From: Cryptomeria japonica
Taxonomy: Eukaryota; Streptophyta; Pinopsida; Cupressales; Cupressaceae
Direction: 5' to 3'
Length of the DNA: 60,000 bases
Assembly (NCBI RefSeq): GCF_030272615.1
Contig: NC_081415.1
Location: 101,724,796 to 101,784,795, forward strand
The position numbers were made by a program, and so were the translations under genes. This document shows, piece by piece, positions 35,222 to 48,968 of this stretch. Each line of letters opens with the position of its first letter. Within the stretch, counting starts at the first letter, position 1. Below the pieces are notes generated by a model. The model was not told the origin of the DNA. It was given only the letters and a program-made list of their open reading frames with translations, and did no database searches.

Positions 35222-37719
35222 GCATGATCAAGGACAGAGAACAGGGCATGCTCTCGGATGTCATTGAGCAGCATAGGAGTGAGTGGACCTATGAGACCAC
35301 CACAACCAGGACCAGGAGGGACATCATCCATGAGACATGGCAGGGATGTAGAGGATAGAGGGAGCACCCAGTGACAAAGGCACGTGTGCCTTAGGACAGA
35401 CAATGGACATTATGTAGTTTGACATTATGTAGTCAGCCTGTGGGCCATACTTAGGACAGACAATCCAATTTGGTACTCCGATATTTTTGTGAATATATGA
35501 TATGATATGCATCAATATGATGGGATGCAATGTGTTATGACTTATGGTTATTTTCCATGTATGGATGGCTTATACACTGTTTATTGTGAAACATGTATGA
35601 ATGCATTTTTATGTGTTTTTGATGCATTGATAATATGAAATGGATAAAATGCTAGATATAATGCTTGATATAATGCAGATGTACTAACCAATGAGTGCAA
35701 GATGTAGCATATATGTATGGAGATCAGAGCACTAGACCGAACTGACGGAAGAAACGTTAGTAAGAAGAAATAAGACAAAGGATAATTAGAGATGAGAAAA
35801 AAACTTGCTTTCAGTAATGCACTTTGTAGGTGAGAACCTTTATTTTTATGTAGCAAAACGGATGCGTAGCATCATGGCATTGAAGGCCAAAGCTGAAATG
35901 CAACCCTTTTTGCAAAAGATAGACACATCACAGACAAACAACAATCACAATCAAAAAAAAGAAAGGGACCATGAACCATCTCGGTCACTCTAAATCACTC
36001 AGTGACATCATCGAGCAACATAGGAACATGATTGAAGATAAATCAATAAAAAGATAAGATGCACAAATTCAAACAAATCAAACAAACATCTCGATCTTTA
36101 TTGTCAAAAGTTGAAAGTGCTGATAGGACGATCATGCTGTCTGGTTTCAGGACATGTGGTACTTCGTCTAAGACAGGACACAGTCTGGTTTCGAGTATAC
36201 CACACCCTATATAAGACTCATGATAGTAGTAACAAGGACAAATTATTTCGATGGTAACGTTCGATTGATATGACAATTGTGATCAGTTTGAATGTCTGGT
36301 TTTGATTTGAAAAAGTTCATTTGCTAACACATGATTTCAGTTAAAGCACAATGTTGAATTGATTGTCGTTGGATGTATGCTCAGTGATCTGTCTATGCAC
36401 AGAGGGATTATTTATTTTGTTGTTTTTCTTTTTTGAGGTTATTACAATTTTTTTGTTTGTTCATTTTTTTCAGGACTTTATTTGATTTTTTTGGATTATT
36501 TCAGGACGTTTTTCAATTTTTTTAATGATATTTTTCAAGACATTTTTCAATTTTTAGAGATTTTTTCAGGACATTTTTAAATTTTTATGAGATTTTTTTT
36601 AGGACATTTTTAAATTTTTATGATTTTGCCCCCAGTGCCTAGCAAGGAAAGGAATATGACAGGTGAATAAATAGGCTTTCTGAAATGATGGTGGATAGAG
36701 GGAAGACAAAGGCCTTTTATCATGGAGACAATACGGATGCAATTTTCAAGGGCTATTGCATGATGGGACAAGAGACTGGATATGACAATGTAAAGCAGTG
36801 ACATGGCATGAGGGACATATCAAGAGGTTTTTGAAACCATGTTTAAATTTTGCGTCCTTATGTTAGATCAAGATCAAGGAATGAAAATAGTCTATGGATA
36901 GTGATAAGATATGGATAGGATAAGCAAGACCAAGAATGGATAAGGGACATGGACTGAAGGTCGAGGTAGGCTAAGGGATAGAGGCAGAAAGTTGCAATAA
37001 GCTAGGGAATATGGATGAAAGGTTATAATAAGCAAATGGATAAATGACCAAAAGCTATGATAGACTAAAAGCTGCAAACAAGATGCATGATGCTCATGAC
37101 GATCCTCAGCCTTGTCAAGATCAAAGGTGGAAAGGGAAACTAGACATGAGGGACAATAGGATATGAAGGGTAATGATAGGGGTTCGATAGGATAATGAAG
37201 GGCAATAGGATATGAAGGAGTATGACATGGGTTCGATAGGATAATGGAACAATGAAGGACAAAAGGATATGATAGGATAAAACCTGCCCCCAAGTGTGGT
37301 GTGCAAGAAGTTCATAAATTACACATGATGCCTATTTGCCAGGTTTTCATCACAGTACTTGCCCAAGGCGCCTGTTTGCTAGGTTTTCACCAGTGGACGA
37401 ATTATTTTTGCTTTACTTTTTTTTTTTTTTTCACTATTTTTTGCTTTTGACTTTTTCAATAAAGGATGGACACATGATAGGGGATGGAAGAAGGACTCAA
37501 GCATCTTTTTGTTTGGATAGTAGCCTTGAAAAAAAAAAATGGACCATGACCTATAAAAGTATGCTCAAAGATGTTGGTAGGATAAGGACATGGAAAATGA
37601 GATGAAACTAAGGCAAGGATTTACGTAAAGGATTGGACCAGAGGGATGGAAGGATGGAAAATATGCATTGGATAATGGATAAGGTATTGGAAGAATTGGG
37701 CTTCAATGGATGGAAATGT
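35222..37719. other. Non-coding part of element D with simple repeats
   Basis: No supported gene. It contains a T-rich degenerate tandem tract at about 36420-36620 built on ttttcaggacatttttcaat, and a purine-rich tract at about 37130-37280 with repeated gataggataatg and aggatatgaagg motifs. A poly-T run lies near 37417-37431. Confidence 0.7.
36420..36625. repeat. T-rich degenerate tandem repeat
   Basis: Five or so copies of a roughly 35-40 bp unit, ttcaggacatttttcaattt with an attttt spacer, progressively diverged. Confidence 0.75.
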
Positions 37720-40453
37720 TCATAAGATTGACATTGGCACACACCTTGAGGGGTGATGGACTAATGGAGGAAGAGTGGGTTTCAGATTGTGAGATTTGGA
37801 TGGAGGAATAGCTTGGGATTTTGGGACATAAGGGCCCAAAATGGATGAAGAAGGTAATGGAGGAACAAATTTGAGAGGGTTGGATGGAGGAATAGTAACT
37901 TTGGATGCCAAGTTGGATGTTTCTTTAGGCTTTTGTGCTTCAAGGAGCTGCTTAGGGATCCACATGGTTTTTGATTTTTCATGCTTTTGTGGTTCCTTGG
38001 AGTGCATTGCCAACACAAGGGATTTAGGAACCCATATATATTTTAACTTTGCTTTATTTTGCTTAGTGGGCCTTTGTGGCCTTTTGGATATTTCTTTTTC
38101 TTTATAGATCATATTGTTCTTTGTCTTGACATGTCGATTATATTGGACATGTTGATCCTTGAATACATGTGGATTTCTAGACTTATGACTTTTATACTTG
38201 GCATCCAAACTGCTTGGAGGGGGAAAGGAATGCATGGATGGATATGAATGAAGTGGACTTCTTTTCAATGGATGAAATTTACTCAAGGATGTGTGCCTTT
38301 ACTAACCTTGCATAGAGGATGAAGGGATATAAGGACCTAAGATGGATGGAAGGGATGATGGGGAAGGGATATGTTTGGATTGTGAAGGGATGTTGGATTT
38401 AGTAGGGGTACCCACGTCTTGAGGAATTTCACTGAGGCCATGACCCTTAATATTTTCTTTAACATGAAGGGATGCTTTCTTATGGAGATCTACTCCTTTG
38501 CCTTTATGAATATCTTGACTTATAGGATACTCTTTTCTTTGGGAAGAAGACGCGAGTCCATTATGAGGTGGATATGATATGAGAGAAATAATGAGATCTT
38601 GAAGTGGATCGGATTGCACCAAAGTGGAAGAACCCATTATGCATGTTGAGGGTTCATGAACATCTTGCACTGACATGTTAGAATCATGAGGGGGATTAGG
38701 ATCATGAGGGGGACTAGGATTGTGTAGTGGACATGGTTCAATCACAGGCTCTTCAAGAGATGGAATGGGAGAAAGAATGGGATCATCAAAAGAAATGCGA
38801 TCTTGGAGTGTATATGGAGCATTAAGACAAGGAGATGGAGGAACAAGTGGATCTTATGGGGGATCTGAAGGAATAATTTGATCTTGACAAGGAGGAAGAT
38901 CATTGGAATCCTCTTTAAAGGTGCTTTGCTCTTGACTTTCAATGGGATCATCATAAAGGATGGAAAGGATATCTTGATCTTTCTTAGGAAGTGGAATGCC
39001 AATGGGATTTGAAAGGACATTTTTTTTCATGAAATGGAAGGGGATCGTTTGGGATTGGATGAACTGGGATATCTTGATCTTGCTCAGGGAATGGAGTGTC
39101 AAGAGGACTTTGGATAGGATGGACAAGAATAGGGGAATCATCATGAGTGTCTGGGAAGATGGGGTCCTGGTCAACAATTGGATGGGATAATAAGGTTTCA
39201 GGATCTTGATCTTGATTCTCTTTAGGACTCATTTCTTCGTGCTCTAAATTATCCTCTTGACATGGGGTTAGACTTTGGATATGCATGGAGGATTCTGACA
39301 AGGAATCAATGTTTTGGCATGTAGGAAATGCACTTTGAACATTTTTGATGCATTCTGACAAGGAATCAATGCTTGAACATGAGAAAGAGGGACTTCGAAT
39401 GGGGTCCTCTAAAATAGGTAATGGCAATAAAGTGCATGGTGGCATTGGGTGTTGTATTTCGGAAACATGACAAGGATGTGCATCATGAATTGGATTATCT
39501 TGGCAATCAATTATGGATAGCCCTTGGGTAATTTCATCCTTGGGTGTATTATTTGATGAGGATAATATGGAAAGTTCTTGTGAAACTTCTAAAGGTGTAG
39601 GGATAGATGCCACTGGAGAGTCAATTTGTTTATGGGGGGATGAGGCATTGCTAGACATGAGTGTATTATCTTTATCTTCTTCAAAGAACTCACTTGGTAA
39701 TTTCCTTAAGATCATTGCAATAAAGCCACCTTTCTTTTGAGGTTTTGACATAGTTGTATCTGGAATTTGAACTTGTTTTTGGTTTGATGTCATGTTTTGA
39801 TATTGGACTTGGTTCAATTATTCTGACATGTTTGAAACTTGGGTTGGTGTGTGCTGCAACCTTTGTTTTTGAATGTTTGGTTGTAGTTGTTGACATTGAT
39901 ATTCCACCATTGGTTGAACCATTTGTGGACATTGTATAGTTGGTTGGACATATTGTTGAAATTGGACCATTGGTTGTGTTGGTTGCATATGTTGGACCAT
40001 TGGTTGTGATGGTTGAAAATCTGATTGATAGTAAACACCTCCTTGTTCTTGTTGTGAAGGCACATAATGTTGTTGTCTCTTTTCTTGAAATTGTTTCATC
40101 ATCTCTATTTGTGAGAGGAGAGCTAGTATGTATGATCGTTCAATAAGAGATCTTACATCAATTGGCTCAATATTTGGATTTTGACCTGGAAATTTTTGAA
40201 ACATTTTGGACGTTTGTGATCTATTCTTTTGAATGTTTTTCACTCTTTGTTCCAATATCTCATTTTATTGAGCTAGCTTCTCCTCTAACTTTTGTATTTG
40301 GAGACTTGTTTCATCATAAAAAGTTTGATTGATATTGCCTTGTTGTTGGGTTGGATAGAAGTGTGATTGCATTGTCAGTTGATATGTCAAACTTTGTTGC
40401 ATCATTGGTGCTTGGAATCTTGTTTCAATAGACATGTCACTATGCAAATGCAA
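37720..40453 (-). pseudogene. Element D gag-like low-complexity protein
   Basis: A minus-strand frame of about 910 codons from MHLHSDMSIETRFQ (40453) to 37720. It has one frameshift near 39000 and stops at 40265, 39818, about 38850 and two adjacent ones near 38302. The first part is rich in Gln and Met with repeated PMVQ/QPT motifs (39850-40100). The middle is Ser/Pro/Asp-rich with a duplicated NIDSLSES/SSIDSLSE unit. The end has paired motifs KYIWVPKSL and KTMWIPKQL, and ILGPYIPSS and ILGPYVPKS. No zinc knuckle or enzyme motif is seen. Its place after the leader suggests a gag role, by inference only. Confidence 0.6.
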
Positions 40454-42200
40454 TATTTTTGGAATTTTTCAAGGATAATATATGATATGCAACTAAATGC
40501 AAACTAAATAGATGAAAATGCAATCTATGGCAAGAATGCAATCTATGTTTTTGGTTGCTTTTGAAGATTTTGACAAACTTTTTGGAATGCAAATCTAAAA
40601 AGAGACCCTTAGGAAATTGAAATGATGTCTAGACCTCAAAGGACAAAAGGACCAAGTGACAAAAGGAAAAAATGACAATGTCTCCCCTATATGCTTGGAT
40701 ACTAAGCTAGGTTTGACCAAATGACAATGATGACAAAAAGACAAAAGTTTGATAAGGTCATGACTTCCTAACAATGACTTAGGGTTTATCAAAGATTTGG
40801 ATTACTCAAGTATGACAAAACCTAGTTTTGACACTATATGCAAAGGGACAATTATTATGCAAATGACCCTAATATAATATGATAATGACCTAATCTTAAT
40901 GAAAAGACCTAGGATATGCCAATGCAAATGTATGACAATGATATTACTCGAATGCAAGAGGACATATGCAAATGGATGACCCTTATTGATATGCAAAGGA
41001 GTATGACTTAGATGAAACTTAACCTTGATAGTTGACAATGACTTGCAAAATGCAAACCTAGGATGAACCTAAATCTAAGTGACATGCATGTTGAGACAAG
41101 ATTTTGAAGAATATTTGACAACCATGTTTGAAGGTGTTTTAATCTTTGTTGGATGAAAATGTTCTTGGGTTTTTAACCTTGTTTTGAATCAATTTACCTT
41201 GTTTTTAAAATGAGATACAATTCAACTTTTGACAAGTAAAGAATACAAGATAGTTCAACTTAGACTCAAGACAATCATACTCATTCCCACATTTCTTAAG
41301 GTAGGCAAGGACATTCGGTACTTGAGAGGTAGACTCATTATGGGATTCAAGGAGAATACATAGATGCTTGACCCCATGGCTCCCCTCCATGGCACTCACT
41401 TCTTAGGGCAGCCAAGCATCAATCCCCATGGAAATCTCCCCATGGCGAACTTAGTATCTCTTCCAAGTATCTGAACTTGTCCTTCTTAAGCGACTAGAAG
41501 GGTTTTTGGCCTCTAAATACAAGGTGTTTAGTAAGGATTTCTGTTAAGTGTTACTCCTTGGTGTCACGCAAACGTGATTGAGACATTAAGCCCACCAAGA
41601 TACCAAACAAATGTAGTCACTCAAGTATGATTTAGACCGTGAGGCCCTACTTAGATGTTGATATGAGAAAGAGTCCAAGGGTCATCACTTCCCAAGTAAC
41701 TACAATTCCTACATAACCCTTCCTTCAAAGCTTTTGCTCATCAGGTATTTGTTTATAGTGAGTTAGAATGCCAAGGTATTCTAGCCGTACTCACTTTGGG
41801 TCGTTCCCTTCTCACGATTGTCACTTGATTGCAAAAGCAAATGGTCGGGAAGGCAGGCCCTCTAAAGGTGACACACAATCAAAAACAACGAGCATGGTAT
41901 CAAAGATCTGGATTTCTGATCACCCTAAGAAGGATGAGAGCATACTCTCCTACTCCAATGTCACACCCAACAATCAAAGCAAAAACATGTTCATTACAAC
42001 CTATTTAGAAATTACTAGGTGCCTAAAACATTAATGACAAACACCAAGTTTAGTTGTTTCTCCAAGGCAACCTGTAAAACCCAAGTTAGAAGTTTGAGGT
42101 GTTTATTCTTTGACTATCGATTCTGCATAAAACATATTAGTAGTTTGATTTTTTGTCTTTTCCATGCATATGCCAAGATTATGCACAGATAATTAGTACC
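40454..42200 (-). other. Element D 5' leader (left part)
   Basis: No gene is seen on either strand. By position this is the untranslated leader between PBS (50960) and the gag-like start, split by element E. The last five bases, gtacc (42196-42200), are the TSD of E. Confidence 0.7.
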
Positions 42201-43208
42201 TGTAGCGTCGTAAATTGTACGCACTTGCTAGGGTGGTACAATTTCACACCTAGTTTAGCACCCGCCTTAGCGCATTTTGCATTTTGCATTGCATTTCCCC
42301 TTTAGCACTTAATTAATTAATTTAATTAAGTCTAAGGTTCTATTTTATCATTTCCTACATCATAAAGTTGGGCCCTTTTCATTAAAGTGCGCCCTTTTCA
42401 TTTTATTCCTCCTATACATCATTTAATCAAAAACCCTAATTAGGTCCTATTTTGAACTTGGGGGCTTTATTTCGGGGGTCAAAACATCTCGAAATCACCT
42501 GTAACTTCAAGATTCTCTCTAAAATCATCATATCCGATGGCCCTGAAAATTTGGTGAAAAGTTGTCGGGACCGTGGCGCTCGATGCACATGGTCTCGGAC
42601 ATTTTTCCCAAAATTTTGGGAGCACGACCCAATCATAAAATAAAGCTTAACCCCAAGAAATTGGCGGGATATTCAATCTCTAGGTCGGCCAAAAGATGAA
42701 ATTACGACCTAGGGTTTCCTACATAAGAGCTCTCTTTCTTCATTTGAAAGGATCCGATTTTTGTTTTGAGGACCTTCTATGCAGCGAAAGAGCAGATCTT
42801 TGAAGACTTCAACAACATTCAACATCCCTCTATCAAGCATTCATCAATTTCATTCATTCACTTAGGGCTTGGAAGACATTGAAGAACAATAGGAGATTAC
42901 CGACTGAAGATTGGCTTGTACTCCTCCCTTGAGGGTTGGGTATGATTTCATGTTGTTTTCATGTGTTTTCATAAGCTTCAATATATCCTTTATTCATGCT
43001 TTAGATCACTTTGCATCTTGATTTAGAGCATTTACATTATCATTTACAAGCAATTAGGGTTTACTTTCTAGGTTGCTCTAGTTTGCTTTCTTGCATTTAA
43101 GGACCTTGCACACACACTAGGTCTGCACACACAATACATTTTACAATACAACTTGGCTATTCGTGGAGGTGGAAATCACCGAAGCGGGGGTTTGACTAAG
43201 GCAAAACC

Positions 43209-43216
43209 CTATATAG
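43209..43216 (+). promoter_or_regulatory. TATA-like box in E LTR
   Basis: aaccctatatagccgcc, repeated at about 49978 in the 3' LTR. It is followed by GC-rich leader-like sequence. Confidence 0.5.
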
Positions 43217-43344
43217 CCGCCCACCACACCTTTTCAGATATAAGTGCAGGTTTCGGAATCCAGATGACGCCGCAAGTTGCAGATCCAGAAGAAGCAGACG
43301 GAGACCGAACTTCACACCAAATCTTAGAGCAAAAGACCAAGAAA

Positions 43345-43405
43345 GGGGCGTGGGGCGCCCTGGTCCCTGGGACAGGGGCGCTGGGCGCCCTGGTCCTCCT
43401 GACAG
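43345..43405. repeat. GC-rich 30-bp tandem unit, two copies
   Basis: Two ggggcg...cctggtcc units of about 30 bases. The 3' LTR has three (about 50113-50205), which accounts for its extra 32 bases. Confidence 0.85.
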
Positions 43406-43841
43406 ACAGCATTTTCAGCATTTTTGACAGCTTTTCCAGAGTGCAAAACAGCAGTTTCCGGAGTAGTTTCAGGGGTAGAATCAGGACAGTGGCGCCCGCG
43501 CCCCCGTCCCGAACATTTCAGTCAGATTTTAACTCTGGGTACGCATTTGCATTCTTGTCTTGTCCTTGTGTTTACAGCTTTTCATTGTTTAAGTTCAATT
43601 CTGCAAATCTTGTTATTAGTCCATACTTGCACTGTGGGGTTTGGGATTGAACTTGCATCATTTCATCTTTCAATTACAACAAAGGAATAGAAATCCTAAT
43701 AGGTAGCCCATGGCTCTCTCTTCCACAAGAAGAAGTAGCCAATTGTGTGATACCTCTAGGCTCTTTCGTATTCCACAAATGTGTGCTTGAAAGTGAGATT
43801 AGGGCATGTTTGCTTAGTGTCACTTTTTCTCCCACACATTT

Positions 43842-43860
43842 TGGTGAACCCGACGTGAAC
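43842..43860 (+). other. Primer binding site of element E
   Basis: TGGTGAACCCGACGTGAAC, three bases after the LTR. It differs from the initiator-Met type of the copia elements here and matches D's PBS at 18 of 19 positions. I do not assign the tRNA. Confidence 0.8.
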
Positions 43861-44164
43861 TCCAATCTTCTCTAATTCTGATTTATGATTTCAAATTTGA
43901 GTGTTTATGCTATTTCAAATTCAAATTTGTATTTACAAGTCTTAATTTCTTGCAAGATTCAAAAATTTAGAGGAAATTTTTCAATTCAAATTTGAACTTG
44001 TGGATAGCTTAATTGGGATCAATAATTTCAAATTTGATTTAGGAACTCATTTGAATCATAAATTTCATTTTCTAAATCTACATTCTAAGTTCTTGCATTG
44101 GTTAAAATTAAACATTTCCTTCTATTTTGCATGTGTTATCATTTGAAAGAGGAAAATTGTTGTC
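43861..44164 (+). other. Element E leader
   Basis: AT-rich, no frame, between the PBS and the ATG at 44165. Confidence 0.7.
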
Positions 44165-47100
44165 ATGATGCATTCATTTCATAGATGTGATAATGGGTTA
44201 GCTTCCCTTGTTTCAATTTTTCCTTCTCCTAAAGAACCTCCCTCCATCTATAACAACATTTTAGTGCCTAAAAGAGTTGCTAACAATCCCTTTGAGACTC
44301 TCCCATGCTCTAAGGATGAAGACTTTAAGAGTGATCTTAACAACTCTCCTAAAATGTGCCCTTCCTATTTAGCTATCCTAGAGGAAGAGAATGGTATCAT
44401 AAACACCTTTCTTAATGTTACTTCACCTTCCCTCCATGATGCCTCTCTAAGTGAAAAGGTATTTATGGACATTGACTTATTTTCTCCTAAAGTTGGTCCT
44501 TCCAATGGGGGCATGTTAGTGCAACAAGAGGTTATGAACACTTCTTTCAAAGATCTCCTTCCTAAGCATGAATCTTTGTTGAAATATGTTCATGTTCCTC
44601 CTAAAAAACACTCCCTTCATGAGGATCCTTTTGTGCAAGAAGATGACATTATCCCTACATTTCCTAGTGATGGCATTTCCTTTTCCAACAAAACTCCCAC
44701 TAGAGATGATGAATTAATGATAAATGCTTACCCTTCTCCTAAAGTTTGTCTTACCCATAAGCATCCCTTAGAGAAAGAAGATGAAATAATAAGCACTTTC
44801 CTTAATTCTCTCTCCCCTAAAGATCATATTGAACATATTTTGAGGAAAGAGGATGATTTTAACACATCTATTGATGCTCTCCCTTCTAAGGATGAGGAAT
44901 TAATAAACAATGTTATCTCCTCTCCCGAAATTGACAATACTTCAAACATTCCTTTCAACAACTTCACTATTTGGGATGAACCATTGGAAGAAGGTGTAGA
45001 TTATTCTCTACCCCATGAGAGAACCCTAGCCAAAGGGGATGAAATCAAGATTGAAAACTCCCTTGATAGTTTCTCACCTTCCTTGAATCTTAATTATTCT
45101 CCCTCTCCTCAACTTGGTTCTACTCATAAGGATACCCTAGTTCAAAGCAAGATGGTTAACATCTCTTTCAAAGATCTCTCTCTCAAAAGTGAGACTTTAG
45201 AGAGTAATGTTGATCCTTCTCCTAGAGAGTTTCCCCATGTAGATCCTTTGATGATAGAGGATGATATGACCTTTCCTAGTATTACTCTCCCTACTAGAAC
45301 ATCAATGCCTATTCCTTGTTTCTCTCCTAAAATTGATTTAATCCATGATAAGATTTTAGTGCAAGAGAAGACTATCAATAATTCTTCCAACACTTTTGTT
45401 CATTCCTCTAAACCATCCTCAATCAATTTGATACATGTGAATGAGACACCTAACAAACCTCTCTTCACTGTCCAAGGTGGTTGTCCTTCTCAAAATTCTC
45501 AACCTTTAAATAAGCCTATCTTAGTGGTTCAAGGTGGTTATGCTAATGATTCTTTTTGCACTCCTAAGAAACCTATTATTACTGTGCAAGGAGGTTATTC
45601 TTCTAAGAGCCCTTATGAGTATGCTAAGCAACTGACTAGAGAGAGTTATCATGCGGTTGCTCATACTTATAACACAAGAAACAATAGGCAACCTAATCCT
45701 CCTCCAGTTATCCCAACTTCACTTCCTCCTTCCCAACCTATTCTTCCTCAAGCTCCATGTATTTCACAAGTTCTTGGTAAGGAATATGATCTCATAGAAC
45801 AACTTAAAGCTACCCCTGCTAAGATATCCCTATGGGATTTGATCCAAACTTCTTCTGCTCATCATGGAATGTTACAAGATGCCTTGAAAGATTTGAATGT
45901 TCCTCCACCTAATACATCTAGTAATATAGTGTCTTTGGTTAACTCTGTGATGAATCCTAAAGCTCAAATTGTGTTTACTCAAGATGAGTTGCCTACTAGT
46001 GAAATTCAACATCAATATGATCCCTTGATGTTTGTGGTTATCATAAATGACACTGCTATAAGATGAACACTGGTAGATAATGGTTCTGGCCTTAATGTGT
46101 GTAGCATTAATCTATTGCATAAGATGAATGTGGATACATCCCTTATTGAGCCTAACTCTCATCCCATTTGAGGCTTTGATAATGTGGCTAAGTCTTCATT
46201 AGGTATTATCAGCTTACCCATCACAGTAGGACCTGTTACTTTGCCTACTCCTATCCATGTTATGTCGGGAAATCTATCATACAACTTGTTATTAGGGAGA
46301 CCTTGGATTCACAGTATGCAAGCTGTCCCCTCTACATTGCATAGACAAGTTAAATTTATTTATAATAATAAGACATATACCTTGATAGGTGATACTAAAC
46401 TTCAGGCTTGTTTGCAAACATCTACTTCCAAAGGGAGTTCTTCTAATCCTTCCTCTGCTAGTGATGACTCGTTAAACAAGATACCTATGGATGAATCATC
46501 ACCCTCTGATAATCAAAATTCTTTGGATGAGTCTGAAGCTCCTGAAGAAGATCCTTCTCGATTTGAGTCTACATATGAAAAGGCTTTTGATCCTGAAAAG
46601 GTTCTCATAGAAGACGATTGGGGATCTCTTGACTTTAATCCCACCTTTGTAGGTGAGTATAGGGTTCCTCCTAGAGAGCTTAAAGTTAAAAAGAAGGAAG
46701 AAACTAGAGATCAATCTATCTTACCTGAGCTTATGAACAATAATTTTGTGGCTGCTTCTCAAACTTCTTCTCCTCACACCTCTAATTCTGAAGAGTTTGA
46801 CTCTTTGTCTTATGAAAAACCACCTTCTCTTCCTGAAATGGCTGATCATTATGGTCGTGGTTTTCGCATTTTTGCTAAACATGGGTATCATGGAAATGGT
46901 TGTGGCGCTCATGAACAAGGGATAAAAGTTCCTCTAGAGACTAATTTTCACAATTATGCCTTTGGACTCGGCTATAATCCCTGCAAACGTACCAAAGCAT
47001 CTAAAAGACCATCTCTCAATGTGAATGCTATATTTAGTAGTGATGATGATCTCACTTCAACTAAATCATCTTCTACTTCTATCATCTCTCATTCCCCTCA

Positions 47101-47368
47101 TAAGGAAATCTTGGCGATGAACAAATCTCTTTATGATTCCCCTCAAATTTCTAAATCCACTTATGAATCTTTATCTCCTATTCATCATAAAGTCCTTTCC
47201 TCTAGGGATAAGGCTCTAATAAATTACACTCATCCCTCTTCTAATATTTCTTGTGACTTTTCTTCTTCAATTTTTGTCACTTTATACATGTTTTTGATCT
47301 CACTTATAGTTGAGCATTTAACATGTCATATTCAAATACCTCATTCAATCTATCATGTCTTTAAATAA
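44165..47368 (+). pseudogene. Element E protein: low-complexity region, retropepsin, G-patch
   Basis: A single frame of 1,067 codons, broken only by TGA at 46064-46066 and at about 46169-46171. Each is a CGA to TGA type change. Residues 1-430 are Ser/Pro/Asp-rich with recurring SPK motifs. At about 435-475 three units share KP..VQGG. Next comes a block typical of plant gypsy gag-pro proteins (ISLWDLIQTSS, then FTQDELP). The retropepsin shows LVDNGSGLNVCS (catalytic Asp) and LLLGRPWIHSMQAVPSTLH. A G-patch lies at about 46840-46990 (GRGFRIFAKHGYHGNG, FGLGYNP). RT and integrase are absent. Such proteins usually belong to longer gypsy polyproteins, so this one would need enzymes from elsewhere. 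Confidence 0.88.
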
Positions 47369-48952
47369 CATTAATGGCTGTTATGTTGCTCATCATTATG
47401 TGACATTGGTAGCTCATTTACTGGGGGCTCATTGTCATTCATGATGGTACAATTTCAAGTGCAATCATATTTTTTTGAAGCAACATAATAGCCTAATTTT
47501 CTTGTTCTTATGGGGACAAGAGTGATTCCATACATCTCTTCTTTTGCTTATGTCCAAATCTCTCCCTAGAAGATTGTGTAAGTCCTCATTGAGGCAATGA
47601 TCTTTCCTTATTTTATCTAAGGATCCACTTTTTCCTATTTCGTGGATGGTGTGAACTTTATTACTTGATGTTATTCCTTGTATGCATTTGTTGTTGTTTG
47701 TTCAAGGATTCTCTCTTACAAGAGGTGTAAGTCCTTGACTACAACCTCTTTTGCACTTGGTAAAATACATCCATAATGAATTCACTCTCCCAATAGGGTT
47801 AAAAAGAGCGTCATCCTTCATTAAGAATCACTTTCACCTCGCAAAAGAAGGAAGTATTGCATTCTTATTCTCTTCTTTGTCTTATTCTAGAAGATGTTAT
47901 ATTTGTCTAAGACAATTCCTCTTGGGGATAGGTGTCTTTTGTACAAAGATCTCTTCTCCTCTAAGGATCTCCTTTACACATACTACAAGATATCCATTTT
48001 TCAACTATCTTATCCTTGCTTAAAGAGTGCAAAACTCTCTTGCTTGGATCTATGACATTGGTGCATTTTTGGGGTATCTTCTTTTGTAGGTATCCTTGTT
48101 CTACTTTGCTTATGACATAAACATTACACTTTTTGAGCAATGGGTCATTCTCGGAACCAGAGCACAGACTCTTAGAGTGAGATGTCACGCTTTTGTACTA
48201 TACATATACAGGTTGTAGCATACTCAGGCATAGACTCCTATGAGATGCTTCTAACCTCACTTACACACACATGCACGAGGTTGAGTGGAACTAGCGGCAT
48301 AAGGCTAGACTTTCTCACTCTCCTCCCTTACATGGATCACCTAGACAGACTCTAGGGGCTAGTTTTCCATGTCCTTTTTCACATGGATCACCTAGACAAG
48401 ATCTAAGGGCGAGAAGTCCATGTTTTTCTCTCTCAATATTCTTCTCATGGATCACCAATGTGTGTATTCATGCTTTTTTCCTTTCTTTTCTTCTCTTTGT
48501 ATTTTGTTTCCATTTACATCCTTCATCTTGTGTTAGAGAACTCTCAAATCCTCACACTCTTTGTTGTGTTGGAATTGAGATTTAGTCCTCTTTCTCACCA
48601 AATGATTCTCCATTAGTTTTTGATCTCATATCAAATCTTCTTGTGAGCATTTGTCATCAATTTTCTTTAACAATTCGAAGTGGTAAACATCATACCCTGT
48701 TTCAACTCACTAAAATTAGTAAGCCGAAACAGGGGGGGGCATATAGCTACCCTCGAATTTTCATCACCTTCCTTAGTAAGCATTAGGTGATTTTGTGATC
48801 TAACGTGTGTTTTGTAGGGTGCGGTTCCTAACTGTGTACTGCAGATACCACTGGGGGCTTCATTCGACAGACTTATGGATATATCCTTTTTCAAATAATG
48901 TTTACTTTTCTGTACTTTAGCTTGTATATGCACGTAGTGTTCATATGACCGC
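47369..48952 (+). other. Element E 3' non-coding region
   Basis: About 1.6 kb with no supported gene on either strand. It includes duplicated phrases (catggatcacctagacagac and catggatcacctagacaaga, 48333-48400) and short gggggct boxes. No relic of RT or integrase was recognised in any frame. Confidence 0.75.
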
Positions 48953-48968
48953 TAAAGTGGGGGCTAAA
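48953..48968 (+). other. PPT of element E
   Basis: taaagtgggggctaaa abuts the 3' LTR start. Confidence 0.8.

Larger units (their letters stand above)
42201..43838 (+). repeat. 5' LTR of element E
   Basis: 1,638 bases, tgtagcg...cccacaca. TATA-like ctatatag lies at about 43209-43216, followed by a GC- and CpG-rich stretch (43250-43520) that includes two 30-bp units. Frames opening in this region are not genes. Confidence 0.95.

Noticed and set aside
37841-40146. Plus-strand open frames opposite the D gag-like gene
   Set aside because: They mirror a low-complexity Gln/Pro/Ser coding region; the minus frame is longer and follows the element's orientation.
43153-43690. Open frames in the E LTRs (also 49921-50490)
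   Set aside because: They fall in GC-rich LTR leader sequence, occur in several frames and strands at once, and have no similarity to any element protein.
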